Assembly: GCA_900544965.1 (NCBI GenBank)
Contig: UQXE01000020.1
Span: 1 to 37,952, forward strand
Source of the DNA: an uncultured Eubacteriales bacterium
Lineage (GTDB): Bacteria; Bacillota; Clostridia; Christensenellales; CAG-138
Length of the DNA: 37,952 bases
Direction of reading: 5' to 3'
The notes below the pieces were generated by a model. That model was not told the origin of the DNA. It searched no databases and saw only the letters and a list, made by a program, of their open reading frames with translations. The translations under genes were made by a program, and so were the position numbers. Within the stretch, counting starts at the first letter, position 1; each line of letters begins with the position of its first letter. Shown here piece after piece: positions 23,128 to 30,071 of the stretch.

Positions 23128-23964
23128 TTATATATGAGGCGCTCTTTTTAATTCAACAGCCCTTTTATACGCGTCATTCTTGGATATGTTTAGCAGTCCG
23201 CTTGCCAATTTTGCCGCATCCTTTGAGCTAAGCCCGTGCTGCAGGAGCTCCATGAGAAGAAAGTCGATATGCTCGCCGCTTGCCCGCAACTCGGCGCATT
23301 GGCCCACGGCAATAATGCATTCGCCCTTGGGAGGAGAATCTAAGTACTTGCCAGCCAGCGAGGAGAGCGTGCCTCGCACGGTTTCCTCATGCAGCTTTGT
23401 AAGCTCACGCATCAGTACGGCCGGCCTGTCCCCAAAGCAGGCCAGCATTGCCGAAAGCGTCTTATATACGCGCAGCGGACTTTCGTAAAATATCATAGTG
23501 CAGTCCTCGTTTTTCAGCGATTCAAGCCGCTGTTCCAGGTCTCCGGCGGTGCGCGGAAGAAAGCCCTCAAACCTGAACTTATCACACGGCAGGCCGCACA
23601 CAACGGCCGCTACTATCGCAGCCGAAGGACCGGGCAGAACCTCAAATGGAATATTGCGCTCAATACATGCGAATATAAGCCGTGCGCCCGGGTCGGATAT
23701 ACCAGGCATTCCGGCGTCGCTTATATAAGCAACAGGAATGCCGCTTATCACTTTAGAAGCAATTTCCTCAGCGCGTTGAGCCTCATTATGATCATGGCAG
23801 CTTAGCAGAGGTTTGCTTATCTTGTAATGTTTAAGCAACTTTATAGAATTGCGGGTATCCTCAGCATATATAACATCCGCGTTCCTAAGCGTCTTAATCG
23901 TGCGAAGCGTGATATCCTCCAGGTTTCCTATAGGCGTAGGGCATAGGTAAAGTTTGGGTTCCAT
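23128..23964 (-). CDS. rsmI: 16S rRNA (cytidine1402-2'-O)-methyltransferase RsmI
   Basis: 278 residues of the tetrapyrrole-methylase fold. The family motifs are present: YLCPTPIGNLEDITLRTI, IYAEDTRNSIKLLKHY, YISDAGMPGISDPGARLI and EVLPGPSAAIVAAVVCGLP, then FYESPLRVYKTL and PPKGECIIAVG. It 2'-O-methylates C1402 in the ribosomal P site. The start is ATG 23964 with GGAGG at 23969-23973; a longer in-phase frame to 24105 runs over the trmN6 gene and is rejected. It is convergent with parB, with only 17 bases between stops. It follows trmN6, as yabC follows yabB in Bacillus apart from the missing yazA. Confidence 0.96.
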   Translation of the reverse strand: MEPKLYLCPTPIGNLEDITLRTIKTLRNADVIYAEDTRNSIKLLKHYKISKPLLSCHDHNEAQRAEEIASKVISGIPVAYISDAGMPGISDPGARLIFACIERNIPFEVLPGPSAAIVAAVVCGLPCDKFRFEGFLPRTAGDLEQRLESLKNEDCTMIFYESPLRVYKTLSAMLACFGDRPAVLMRELTKLHEETVRGTLSSLAGKYLDSPPKGECIIAVGQCAELRASGEHIDFLLMELLQHGLSSKDAAKLASGLLNISKNDAYKRAVELKRAPHI

Positions 23965-23990
23965 AAATCCTCCGTTATCCGCGGTCATAA

Positions 23991-24006
23991 TGTTACGCGC
24001 GTTACA
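23991..24006. promoter_or_regulatory. parS-like palindrome, site 3
   Basis: TGTTACGCGCGTTACA matches the perfect site in 15 of 16 positions. It lies in the 64-base gap between trmN6 and rsmI, and flanking CATAAT/AATTATG extends the symmetry. Confidence 0.65.
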
Positions 24007-24028
24007 ATTATGCGTGTATGCATGACTG

Positions 24029-24751
24029 TCAATCCATATGATACATTGATCTCGCGTCGTCGGTGTAATCGCCCTGGCCGTCGTAAAGGATGAGGGGCTT
24101 TTCACACATCGCGCCGCTCTTCGCCCCCTTTTTTGCTTCGATTAATACCAAATATGGGGGCTTATGAAGGTATGAAGATACAAGGCGGTAGCGTTTTATC
24201 TCAATACCCTGTCCGGATAAGGCATGGGAAAGCTCAAAGGCACCGCCAGCCGGATACGACATAAACAGCCGGCCGCCATGCTTAAGCAGGCGCTTGGCGC
24301 ATACGGCTACATCCTGAATGCGGCAGGATGAACTATGCATACTTACAGTCCTGCTTTCATTCATCCCGGTAAGCGATCCGTTAAAGTAGGGCGGGTTGCA
24401 CACCGCTGCGTCGAATGAACCATGGCCCAAAGCATCGGGCGCGTCCCGCATATCCATAACCATTGCCTTTATTCCATCCTGATTATTGTATATTGCGCTC
24501 CTGATGGTCATATCCACAAGTTTGGACTGGATATCAACCCCGGTAACGCTTGCGCCGGTGCGTCCATTTATCAGTATCGATAAAATACCGGTGCCACAGC
24601 CCAGGTCAATAACCCTGTCGGTACGCTTAACCGAAGCAAATGATGCAAGCAGCACCGAATCCGTGCCAAAACAGAAATACTTAGGGTTTTGAATTATATA
24701 TAACCCTTTATATTGCAGGTCGTCGAGCCTTTCGTCAGCATTTATAAGCAT
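24029..24751 (-). CDS. trmN6: tRNA1(Val) (adenine37-N6)-methyltransferase family protein (TrmN6/YabB)
   Basis: 240 residues. The N-terminal block ERLDDLQYKGLYIIQNPKYF and the phrase FCFGTDSVLLASFA are diagnostic of this family. Motif I is VIDLGCGTGILSILI, and the amino-methylase motif IV is AAVCNPPYFNG. E. coli TrmN6 (YfiC) methylates A37 of tRNA-Val; the Bacillus relative YabB is assigned the same role by homology. The ribosome site is weak (AGTGGTG). It is followed by rsmI with a parS-like site between, a conserved pairing in Firmicutes. Confidence 0.9.
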   Translation of the reverse strand: MLINADERLDDLQYKGLYIIQNPKYFCFGTDSVLLASFASVKRTDRVIDLGCGTGILSILINGRTGASVTGVDIQSKLVDMTIRSAIYNNQDGIKAMVMDMRDAPDALGHGSFDAAVCNPPYFNGSLTGMNESRTVSMHSSSCRIQDVAVCAKRLLKHGGRLFMSYPAGGAFELSHALSGQGIEIKRYRLVSSYLHKPPYLVLIEAKKGAKSGAMCEKPLILYDGQGDYTDDARSMYHMD

Positions 24752-25158
24752 ATAGCACCACTTTAGCGTTTGATAACTTCCCCTTATTATACAGCATATT
24801 TAAGCCGAATCAATCAATACGATACGCATTATTCACGTAGAAAATATAACATTACAACATGATACTAATAAAAATACAAGATTGCCGTATAAAAAGAGAA
24901 ACAACAGTACACCCAAGTGTGTTCTGTTGCTCTCTTGGAGGTGTGGTCGCGCGAAACGGATAAACCCGATAGTTCACGCAACATGGAGAATTCCGTCAAT
25001 GGCGGGATCCACTGAACATGCTATAGGCTTAAACAAAGAACCTATGATTAAATCGTAACATAGAATAATAAAAATGTAAACTCCAATCCCACTATATATT
25101 ATAACAATATATAGTGGGATTATACTAATAAAAATACTGACAAGTTTTTAAAATATAG
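24752..25158. other. Intergenic region with hairpins and a 16-bp direct repeat
   Basis: No gene is apparent. An imperfect hairpin lies around 24895-24934 (CAACAG/CTGTTG plus flanking AGAG/CTCT). The 16-mer ATACTAATAAAAATAC occurs exactly at 24862-24877 and 25122-25137. The perfect 16-bp inverted repeat at 25085-25121 is next to the second copy. Confidence 0.6.
25085..25121. repeat. Perfect 16-bp inverted repeat upstream of the metal operon
   Basis: AATCCCACTATATATT (25085-25100) pairs with 25106-25121 over ATAAC. It lies 38 bases before the arsR promoter. No T-run follows, so it may be a second regulatory site or a mobile-element relic. Confidence 0.7.
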
Positions 25159-25211
25159 TTGACAAAATAGAGTTAAAGAGCATATAATTAAACATGAACA
25201 ATCATTCAAAT
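25159..25211 (+). promoter_or_regulatory. Promoter and SmtB-type operator of the metal-resistance operon
   Basis: A perfect TTGACA (25159-25164), an 18-bp spacer and a perfect TATAAT (25183-25188). The interrupted palindrome ATGAACAATCATTCAAAT (25194-25211) follows immediately and covers the likely start of transcription. As I recall them, SmtB-family operators contain TGAACA...TTCA at the same spacing. Confidence 0.8.
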
Positions 25212-25227
25212 GAAAGGATGATCAAAT

Positions 25228-25587
25228 ATGTTATCGGATGAAACGATTCATGGGGATTACATACATGCGCATGAGGACGTTATACAGAAGGTGAACGACT
25301 CGATGCCTGAAGAGGAGATATTATGCGATCTGGCGGAGTTATATAAGGTGTTTGGGGACAGCACAAGGATAAAGATACTCTATGTGCTGCTCGAAGCGGA
25401 AATGTGCGTATATGATATCGCGCAGCTGCTCAACATGAGCCAATCCGCGATATCGCACCAGCTCAGGGTGTTGAAGCAGTCGAAGCTTGTTAAGTACAGG
25501 CGGGAGGGGAAAACGGTGTTCTACTCGCTGGCCGACGATCATGTAAGGACGATAATCAATCAGGGAATGGATCATGTAGCGGAATGA
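25228..25587 (+). CDS. ArsR/SmtB-family zinc-type metal-responsive repressor
   Basis: 119 residues. A winged helix (about 30-100) has FGDSTRIKILYVLL, YDIAQLLNMSQSAISHQLRV and YRREGKTVFYSL. The last helix carries Asp103, His105, His116 and Glu119, the exact spacing of the alpha-5 zinc site of SmtB (Asp104, His106, His117, Glu120). In the alpha-3 position only one Cys remains (EMCVYDIA, where cadmium sensors have C-x-C), and the N-terminus is His-rich. It should therefore release DNA on binding zinc or cobalt rather than cadmium or lead. It is the first gene of the operon with the HMA protein and P1B ATPase, behind a strong promoter overlapped by its operator. Confidence 0.92.
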   Translation: MLSDETIHGDYIHAHEDVIQKVNDSMPEEEILCDLAELYKVFGDSTRIKILYVLLEAEMCVYDIAQLLNMSQSAISHQLRVLKQSKLVKYRREGKTVFYSLADDHVRTIINQGMDHVAE

Positions 25588-25606
25588 CGAAAGGGGAGTA
25601 AAGAAA

Positions 25607-25825
25607 ATGAAGAGGACATTTAAAATAATTGGGCTTGACTGTGCAAACTGCGCGGCAAAGATAGAATCGGCCGTAAATCGTATTGACGGTGTTAACATGG
25701 CTGCAATCAGCTTTATGACCCAAAGGTTTACCCTGGATGCGGCTGACGATAAGTTCGACAAAGCAGTGGAGGAGTCTATAAAGGTATGCAAGCGGATAGA
25801 TCCGGAATGCACGATTGTAGCTTAG
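25607..25825 (+). CDS. Free-standing heavy-metal-associated (HMA) domain protein
   Basis: 72 residues, one ferredoxin-like HMA domain with the metal-binding GLDCANC (Cys12 and Cys15). These domains carry soft metal ions such as Zn, Cd or Cu, and are normally fused to the N-terminus of the P-type ATPase. Here the ATPase that follows (10 bases after this stop) lacks an N-terminal HMA, so the domain has been split into its own gene and probably hands metal to the pump or acts as a regulator. The residue pattern D-C-A-N-C-A-x-K is that of Cd/Zn-ATPase HMA domains. The ATG follows AAAGGGGAG. Confidence 0.9.
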   Translation: MKRTFKIIGLDCANCAAKIESAVNRIDGVNMAAISFMTQRFTLDAADDKFDKAVEESIKVCKRIDPECTIVA

Positions 25826-25834
25826 GGTGATATT

Positions 25835-27691
25835 ATGAGCAGCAAACAGAAAAAATCTATTACGCGCATAGCGGCGGGAGCGGCGCTGCTTGCGGCCGCT
25901 ATGCTGCTGCCGTTGGAAGGATGGCTTAGGCTGCTGCCATTTCTTGCCGCCTATCTAACGGTTGGCGGCGGGGTATTGATGCGCGCTGGAAGGAACATAC
26001 TCAACGGACAGGTCTTTGACGAGAACTTCCTTATGTCCATAGCCACGATAGGGGCTTTTGCCGTAGGCGAATATGCGGAAGGCGTGGTGGTCATGCTCTT
26101 TAGCCAAATTGGGCAGCTGTTCGAGAGCTATGCCGTAGGCCGCTCAAGGGAGTCGATTGCCTCGCTTATGAACATAAGGCCCGATTCAGCAACCGTGCTG
26201 AGGGAGGGCAGGCTTATAACCGTAGACCCGTACAACGTGGGCATAGGCGAGATAATAGTAGTGGAACCGGGAGAAAAGATACCGCTTGACGGCATAGTCA
26301 GGTCGGGAGCTTCATCGATAGATTCATCCGCGCTTACGGGCGAATCGCTGCCAAGGGACATTGTCTCCGGAAGCGAAGCGCTGAGCGGGTGCATAAACCT
26401 CACGGGCGTATTGGAGATAGAGGTAACAAAAGAATTCGGGGAATCAACCGTATCAAAGATACTTGAGCTCGTTGAAAACGCGGCGTCTAAGAAAGCCAAA
26501 ACAGAGAACTTTATTACCAAGTTCGCCAGGTACTATACGCCCTGCGTTGTTGCGGCGGCTGTGCTGCTTGCGGTAGTTCCGCCGCTGATATTGAGCGAAC
26601 CCTTTTCCGGCTGGATAAACAGAGCGCTCATATTTCTGGTCATTTCATGTCCGTGCGCCCTTGTAATATCCGTACCGCTCAGTTTTTACGGCGGGATAGG
26701 CGGAGCCTCCAAGCGGGGGATACTTATCAAGGGAAGCAACTACCTGGAAGCGCTGTCAAAGACCGAGCTGGTCGTGATGGATAAGACCGGAACCCTGACA
26801 AAGGGCACGTTTTCCGTTGAAAGCGTCAATCCGGTGGATATCAGCGCTGAAAAACTGCTGGAATACGCCGCCCTTGCTGAAAGCTACTCAAACCATCCCA
26901 TATCCGCGTCATTGATTAGAGCGTATGGCAGGGAAACGGATCTATCCCGCGTGTCGAATGCCAGAGAGTCAGCCGGGCATGGCGTAATGGCCGATGTCGA
27001 CGGCCTGCCGGTACTGGCGGGCAACGCAAAGCTTATGAAGGAAGCGGGGGTGGACTGCTCAGTGCCCGCGCGGCCTGGTACGGCCGTCCATGTTGCTGTA
27101 GACGGCAGGTATGCCGGGTATATCCTCATAGCGGATGAGATTAAGGAGGATGCTAAGAACGCCGTTGAGGAAATGCGAAAGGCAGGAGTGAAAAAGACGG
27201 TCATGCTCACCGGCGACGCCGGCTCGGTGGCCGTATATATAGCTGGAAAGCTTGGAATCGACGAGGTTCATTCCGAACTGCTTCCGGCCGATAAGCTCGA
27301 CCAGGTCGAAAGGCTTGGGAAAGAGACCTCGAAGGAAGGAAAGCTTGCCTTTGTGGGAGACGGTATTAATGACGCTCCGGTTTTGTCGCAGGCGGACATC
27401 GGGATTGCCATGGGCGGCCTTGGCTCTGACGCCGCGATTGAGGCCGCGGATATCGTAATAATGGACGACCGGCCGTCAAAAATACCGGTAGCCATTAGAA
27501 TCTCAAGAAAGACAATGCGAATCGTATGGCAGAACATAATATTCTCGCTGGCGGTAAAGGCGGCTGTGCTTGCGCTGGGAGCGGTGGGTATTGCCACCAT
27601 GTGGGAAGCTGTGTTTGCGGATGTAGGCGTATCGGTAATCGCTATACTCAATGCAGTGAGACTGATCAGGGGAGAAAAGACTAGGGTATAA
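25835..27691 (+). CDS. P1B-type heavy-metal-translocating ATPase (Zn/Cd class)
   Basis: 618 residues. The transport motif SCPCAL holds Cys272 and Cys274 in the sixth helix. TGES (168-171) marks the actuator domain, DKTGT the phosphorylated Asp316, SNHP the nucleotide-binding domain, and VGDGINDAPVL the hinge. The last two helices keep Lys (SLAVKAAVLAL) and Asp (FADVGVSVIAILNA), which together with CPC define the Zn/Cd/Pb exporters of the P1B-2 group. The enzyme exports metal across the cytoplasmic membrane at the cost of ATP. It lacks its own N-terminal HMA, which is the separate upstream gene. It is the last gene of the ArsR-controlled operon, ending at a terminator at 27737. Confidence 0.95.
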   Translation: MSSKQKKSITRIAAGAALLAAAMLLPLEGWLRLLPFLAAYLTVGGGVLMRAGRNILNGQVFDENFLMSIATIGAFAVGEYAEGVVVMLFSQIGQLFESYAVGRSRESIASLMNIRPDSATVLREGRLITVDPYNVGIGEIIVVEPGEKIPLDGIVRSGASSIDSSALTGESLPRDIVSGSEALSGCINLTGVLEIEVTKEFGESTVSKILELVENAASKKAKTENFITKFARYYTPCVVAAAVLLAVVPPLILSEPFSGWINRALIFLVISCPCALVISVPLSFYGGIGGASKRGILIKGSNYLEALSKTELVVMDKTGTLTKGTFSVESVNPVDISAEKLLEYAALAESYSNHPISASLIRAYGRETDLSRVSNARESAGHGVMADVDGLPVLAGNAKLMKEAGVDCSVPARPGTAVHVAVDGRYAGYILIADEIKEDAKNAVEEMRKAGVKKTVMLTGDAGSVAVYIAGKLGIDEVHSELLPADKLDQVERLGKETSKEGKLAFVGDGINDAPVLSQADIGIAMGGLGSDAAIEAADIVIMDDRPSKIPVAIRISRKTMRIVWQNIIFSLAVKAAVLALGAVGIATMWEAVFADVGVSVIAILNAVRLIRGEKTRV

Positions 27692-27736
27692 AAATAACTT
27701 TCACGTCCCGACATGAGGATCAGTCGCACATTTCAG

Positions 27737-27771
27737 GGCACGTACGGTAAGTACTGCCGTACGCGCCGTTT
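27737..27771 (+). terminator. Terminator of the metal-resistance operon
   Basis: GGC-A-CGTACGG and CCGTACG-C-GCC pair with one mismatch (7-bp core 27741-27747 with 27757-27763), followed by GTTTT. It begins 46 bases after the ATPase stop codon. Confidence 0.65.
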
Positions 27772-27863
27772 TAGCTTATGTTGCAGACCAGAATCAGAAC
27801 AGGGTCAAAACCGTCTGCACATGAAAAAACGGTGATATAATAATTGATGAAGAGGAGTTTAAT

Positions 27864-28298
27864 ATGGTAGTAGGTATAATAGGGGAAAGCTGCACCGGAA
27901 AATCCACCATCGCAAAACTGTTGGCTGAAGAGACCGGCGCCAAGGTATACTCTGGAAAGGATTATTTGAGGCTTGCAAAGGGAGAAGCCGAGGCCAAAAG
28001 GATTTTTATGGACATGATGCGTGACGGCGGGATATCAATTATCTATATAATAAGCGAGATCGAACATCTCGGCCTGCTCGCCGAAAACGCATTCAGGGTG
28101 CTCGTCACGGCGGATGTGGATTCGATAAAGCAGCGCTTTGCGAAAAGGCTCAACGGGTCGCTGCCCGCTCCGATCAGTGCGATGATAGAAAAAAAGCACG
28201 GCATATTTGACGATCAAAAGTATGACGTACTGCTGAATACGGATTTATTGGAGCCGGCTGAAGCAGTAAAAATAATTGTAAGCCATCTCAATACGTAA
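27864..28298 (+). CDS. P-loop nucleotide-kinase-like protein
   Basis: 144 residues. The Walker A motif is IIGESCTGKSTIAKLL (residues 5-20), the start of an adenylate/cytidylate-kinase-like fold. The usual central region is short, and a basic segment KQRFAKRLNGSLP sits where a lid would be. Related small proteins are annotated as cytidylate kinase-like or AAA family, without known function. The phosphate acceptor cannot be deduced. The ATG follows GAAGAGGAG. It stands alone between the metal operon terminator and the converging DUF3788 gene. Confidence 0.75.
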   Translation: MVVGIIGESCTGKSTIAKLLAEETGAKVYSGKDYLRLAKGEAEAKRIFMDMMRDGGISIIYIISEIEHLGLLAENAFRVLVTADVDSIKQRFAKRLNGSLPAPISAMIEKKHGIFDDQKYDVLLNTDLLEPAEAVKIIVSHLNT

Positions 28299-28342
28299 AG
28301 CAAGCCTTTCCGACAGTCGCTTAGGGGTGATGGAGATTTAAA

Positions 28343-28374
28343 GGCGGCCGCTGCGCAAAAACACTCCGGCCGCC
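28343..28374 (-). terminator. Terminator of the DUF3788 gene
   Basis: GGCGGCCG (28343-28350) pairs with CGGCCGCC (28367-28374). On the minus strand it begins just after the stop at 28378 and ends in TTTAAA. It may also stop plus-strand transcription from the kinase-like gene. Confidence 0.6.
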
Positions 28375-28377
28375 ATC

Positions 28378-28854
28378 CTAGCCTATGGCCGGCAAGGCCG
28401 AGGGATTCAGGATCGGCTTGACGCTCCTATATTCTTTTGCCATCCTAAGGGCTATCAGCCCGAGCGTATCCTGAACAATTGCATCGCTTGTTACGTCTAT
28501 AAACAGCCACTTGCCGCCTAGGGACTGGCTTGTACTCCGAAAAAGCTCCTGTATATATGGTCCGCACGAGTTGATGATAAGTTCGGCGCCGTGCAGTTTC
28601 TTATCCCCGATAACCAACATACAGTAGAAGCGGCCGTTATTGGGATATACGGTACATATCGATCTGCCGCCCTTTTTATACTTTACATTCCATCCCGGAG
28701 CCATGGAACATTTACTGTACTCTACCCTTGGAGAAACCCCGTACGTACCCTCGACCGATGTGCAAAATTCACTCCAAAGGGGACTGGAAACGAATTTGTC
28801 TATATCCGACGGCAAGGGCGGGACACTGAAGGGATATAATTCGTTCCATTTCAT
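28378..28854 (-). CDS. DUF3788 family protein
   Basis: 158 residues, cytoplasmic. The core GWNVKYKKGGRSICTVYP followed by GRFYCMLVIGDKK is the signature of DUF3788, with the matching ITSDAIVQD-like ending and a helix LIALRMAKEYRS. The function of this family is unknown to me. The start has AAAGGAG a few bases upstream. It converges on the kinase-like gene and is not part of an evident operon. Family members are typically 130-160 residues, so this copy is complete. Confidence 0.85.
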   Translation of the reverse strand: MKWNELYPFSVPPLPSDIDKFVSSPLWSEFCTSVEGTYGVSPRVEYSKCSMAPGWNVKYKKGGRSICTVYPNNGRFYCMLVIGDKKLHGAELIINSCGPYIQELFRSTSQSLGGKWLFIDVTSDAIVQDTLGLIALRMAKEYRSVKPILNPSALPAIG

Positions 28855-28981
28855 ATATTACAACTCCTTTATAGCCGTTATACTCTAAAACAGCATAGCA
28901 AAGATAAAATATCATGTCCACAATATAGCCTTAAGTTGCATTTATTCTTGCGGCCGGCGCCGTTATCGCGTGTTTTGCTAT

Positions 28982-28997
28982 TGTTCCGCGCGTAACG
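28982..28997. promoter_or_regulatory. Weak parS-like site 4
   Basis: TGTTCCGCGCGTAACG matches the perfect site at 14 of 16 positions. It is again intergenic, between the DUF3788 and HTH genes. The CCGCG half resembles the variant half of site 1 (CGCGGAACA). Confidence 0.4.
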
Positions 28998-29056
28998 CGG
29001 TTGTGGGTAGACCGGACGGCCTGTTAGGATTTATAAAAATGAATTAAACCAATTTT

Positions 29057-29122
29057 ATGGAAAGCTTACTTGACATCGCGGAAACTCGTGTTATACTCAA
29101 TTATGGAAAGCAAACTTTACAT
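29057..29122 (+). promoter_or_regulatory. Promoter flanked by two 20-bp direct repeats, HTH-gene operator
   Basis: The repeats ATGGAAAGCTTACTTGACAT (29057-29076) and ATGGAAAGCAAACTTTACAT (29103-29122) differ at three bases. The first contains the -35 TTGACA (29070-29075); the -10 TATACT (29092-29097) follows with a 16-bp spacer and an upstream TG. The second lies between the -10 and the ribosome site. Each holds an AAAG...ACTT partial palindrome, so they look like binding sites for the HTH protein encoded next. Confidence 0.75.
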
Positions 29123-29136
29123 AAGGGGGCGTTGAA

Positions 29137-29337
29137 TTGAAAAACAGGCTTGAGGAGATACGAAAACAGCGGGGCGTCAGGCAGGAGGACCTTGCCGCGG
29201 CGCTTGAGGTTTCGCGGCAGACGATAGGCTCCCTTGAAAATGGGCGCTACAATCCCTCAATAATACTGGCGTTTAAGCTGGCCCGCTATTTTCATATGAG
29301 TATTGAAGAGATCTTTATCTATGAGGAGGATGTATAA
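29137..29337 (+). CDS. XRE-family HTH regulator, 66-residue type with a membrane partner
   Basis: 66 residues, all one HTH domain (RLEEIRKQRGVRQEDLAAAL, then VSRQTIGSLENGRYNPS and IEEIFIYEED). This compact type is usually found just before a small membrane protein gene in Firmicutes, as here. The start is TTG 29137 behind AAGGGGGCG. The stop overlaps the start of the next gene (ATGA-type junction), so translation is coupled. It probably represses its own operon at the two direct repeats around the promoter, which is an inference. Confidence 0.9.
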   Translation: MKNRLEEIRKQRGVRQEDLAAALEVSRQTIGSLENGRYNPSIILAFKLARYFHMSIEEIFIYEEDV

Positions 29338-29765
29338 TGAACAGGAGTGTGCTGAACTATGTGGTGACAGCGGCAGGCTTGCTGCTGTTAGGCGTCGGAT
29401 TGTATCTAATAAAAGGTGTTTCAATTTCCCAGGAAATAATTGCGCTGCCATATATCTGCATCGGCGTCGGATGCGGGGCCTTTGGCCATGGGATGGGGAA
29501 CATAATGAGCAAGCGTGCGCTGAAAAATCATCCCGATATTCAGAGGCAAATTGAAATTGAAAAGAAAGACGAACGCAATATAGCCATAGGCAGCAGGGCG
29601 AAGGCGAAGGCCTTTGACATAATGGTGTTTGTATTTGGGGCGCTGATGGTATCCTTTGCCATGATGGGTGTGGAACTGGTTGCGGTATTGCTGCTCGTGT
29701 TTGCTTATCTTTTGGTAATTGGCTGCGGAGTCTATTATCGGTGTAAATACGATAAGGAGATGTAA
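29337..29765 (+). CDS. Small integral membrane protein coupled to the HTH gene
   Basis: 142 residues with four hydrophobic helices: about 8-26, 34-52, 92-110 and 112-131. A charged cytoplasmic loop lies between the second and third (KRALKNHPDIQRQIEIEKKDERN). The sequence agrees with a widespread Clostridia family that always follows a 66-residue HTH gene, with the conserved GVGCGAFGHGMGNIMSKRALK and YYRCKYDKEM ending. The role is not established; sensing of membrane state by the HTH pair is one idea. It carries a Noc-box-like sequence (29424-29437) inside the gene. Confidence 0.85.
   Translation: MNRSVLNYVVTAAGLLLLGVGLYLIKGVSISQEIIALPYICIGVGCGAFGHGMGNIMSKRALKNHPDIQRQIEIEKKDERNIAIGSRAKAKAFDIMVFVFGALMVSFAMMGVELVAVLLLVFAYLLVIGCGVYYRCKYDKEM
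29424..29437. promoter_or_regulatory. Noc-binding-site-like palindrome within a gene
   Basis: ATTTCCCAGGAAAT has the same 14-bp core and the same single mismatch to the Noc consensus as the site at 10819. It lies inside the membrane protein gene, and Noc sites in Bacillus often lie in genes. Confidence 0.45.
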
Positions 29766-29792
29766 AAGAGCTGAATCGAATGCAGACCAGTT

Positions 29793-29837
29793 AGCAAAGC
29801 GCAGGGGGAGGCAGGCATGCTTCTCCTGCGCTTTGCT
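29793..29837 (+). terminator. Long hairpin after the HTH/membrane protein operon
   Basis: AGCAAAGCGCAGG (29793-29805) pairs with CCTGCGCTTTGCT (29825-29837), 13 bp perfect, with further inner pairing. It begins 28 bases after the stop. No T-run follows, so it may act as an RNA-stabilising or weak terminating hairpin. Confidence 0.5.
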
Positions 29838-29860
29838 GGGCTAGTATGGCAACACCCACT

Positions 29861-29920
29861 AGGTTCTAAGAACTAAAAAAACGCGGAGATAATAATATAG
29901 ACTTGGAAGCATAGCCCCAA
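29861..29920. repeat. 60-bp dispersed repeat, copy A
   Basis: Starts GGTTCTAAGAACT and ends with GCATAGCCCCAA. It aligns with 37881-37940 over the same 60 bases, with GATAATA, ACTT and GCAT-CCCCAA blocks shared. Both copies lie just downstream of a gene. Confidence 0.65.
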
Positions 29921-29980
29921 AGTATATCCATCAAAAATCAGCGAAGCGATATATGATTAAAAACGTTGTTTTTCGGGATT

Positions 29981-30039
29981 CCCAAGGGGACTTTTTACAA
30001 AAAGTCCCCTTGGGCGGGGCATGGGGCAAAAGCCCCATG
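29981..30039 (-). terminator. Two consecutive hairpins, terminator of the EndoQ-helicase gene
   Basis: A 16-bp perfect hairpin (29981-29996 with 29999-30014, CCCAAGGGGACTTTTT arm) is followed by CATGGGGC (30020-30027) and GCCCCATG (30032-30039) around AAAA. On the minus strand these follow the stop at 30072 and give runs of T. Confidence 0.65.
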
Positions 30040-30071
30040 AAGCCGGCCTGACAGCTTAAAGCCCTATAGCG

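Noticed and set aside
24948..24963. GTCGCGCGAAACG as another parS-like site
   Set aside because: About four mismatches to the consensus, within chance for GC-rich DNA.
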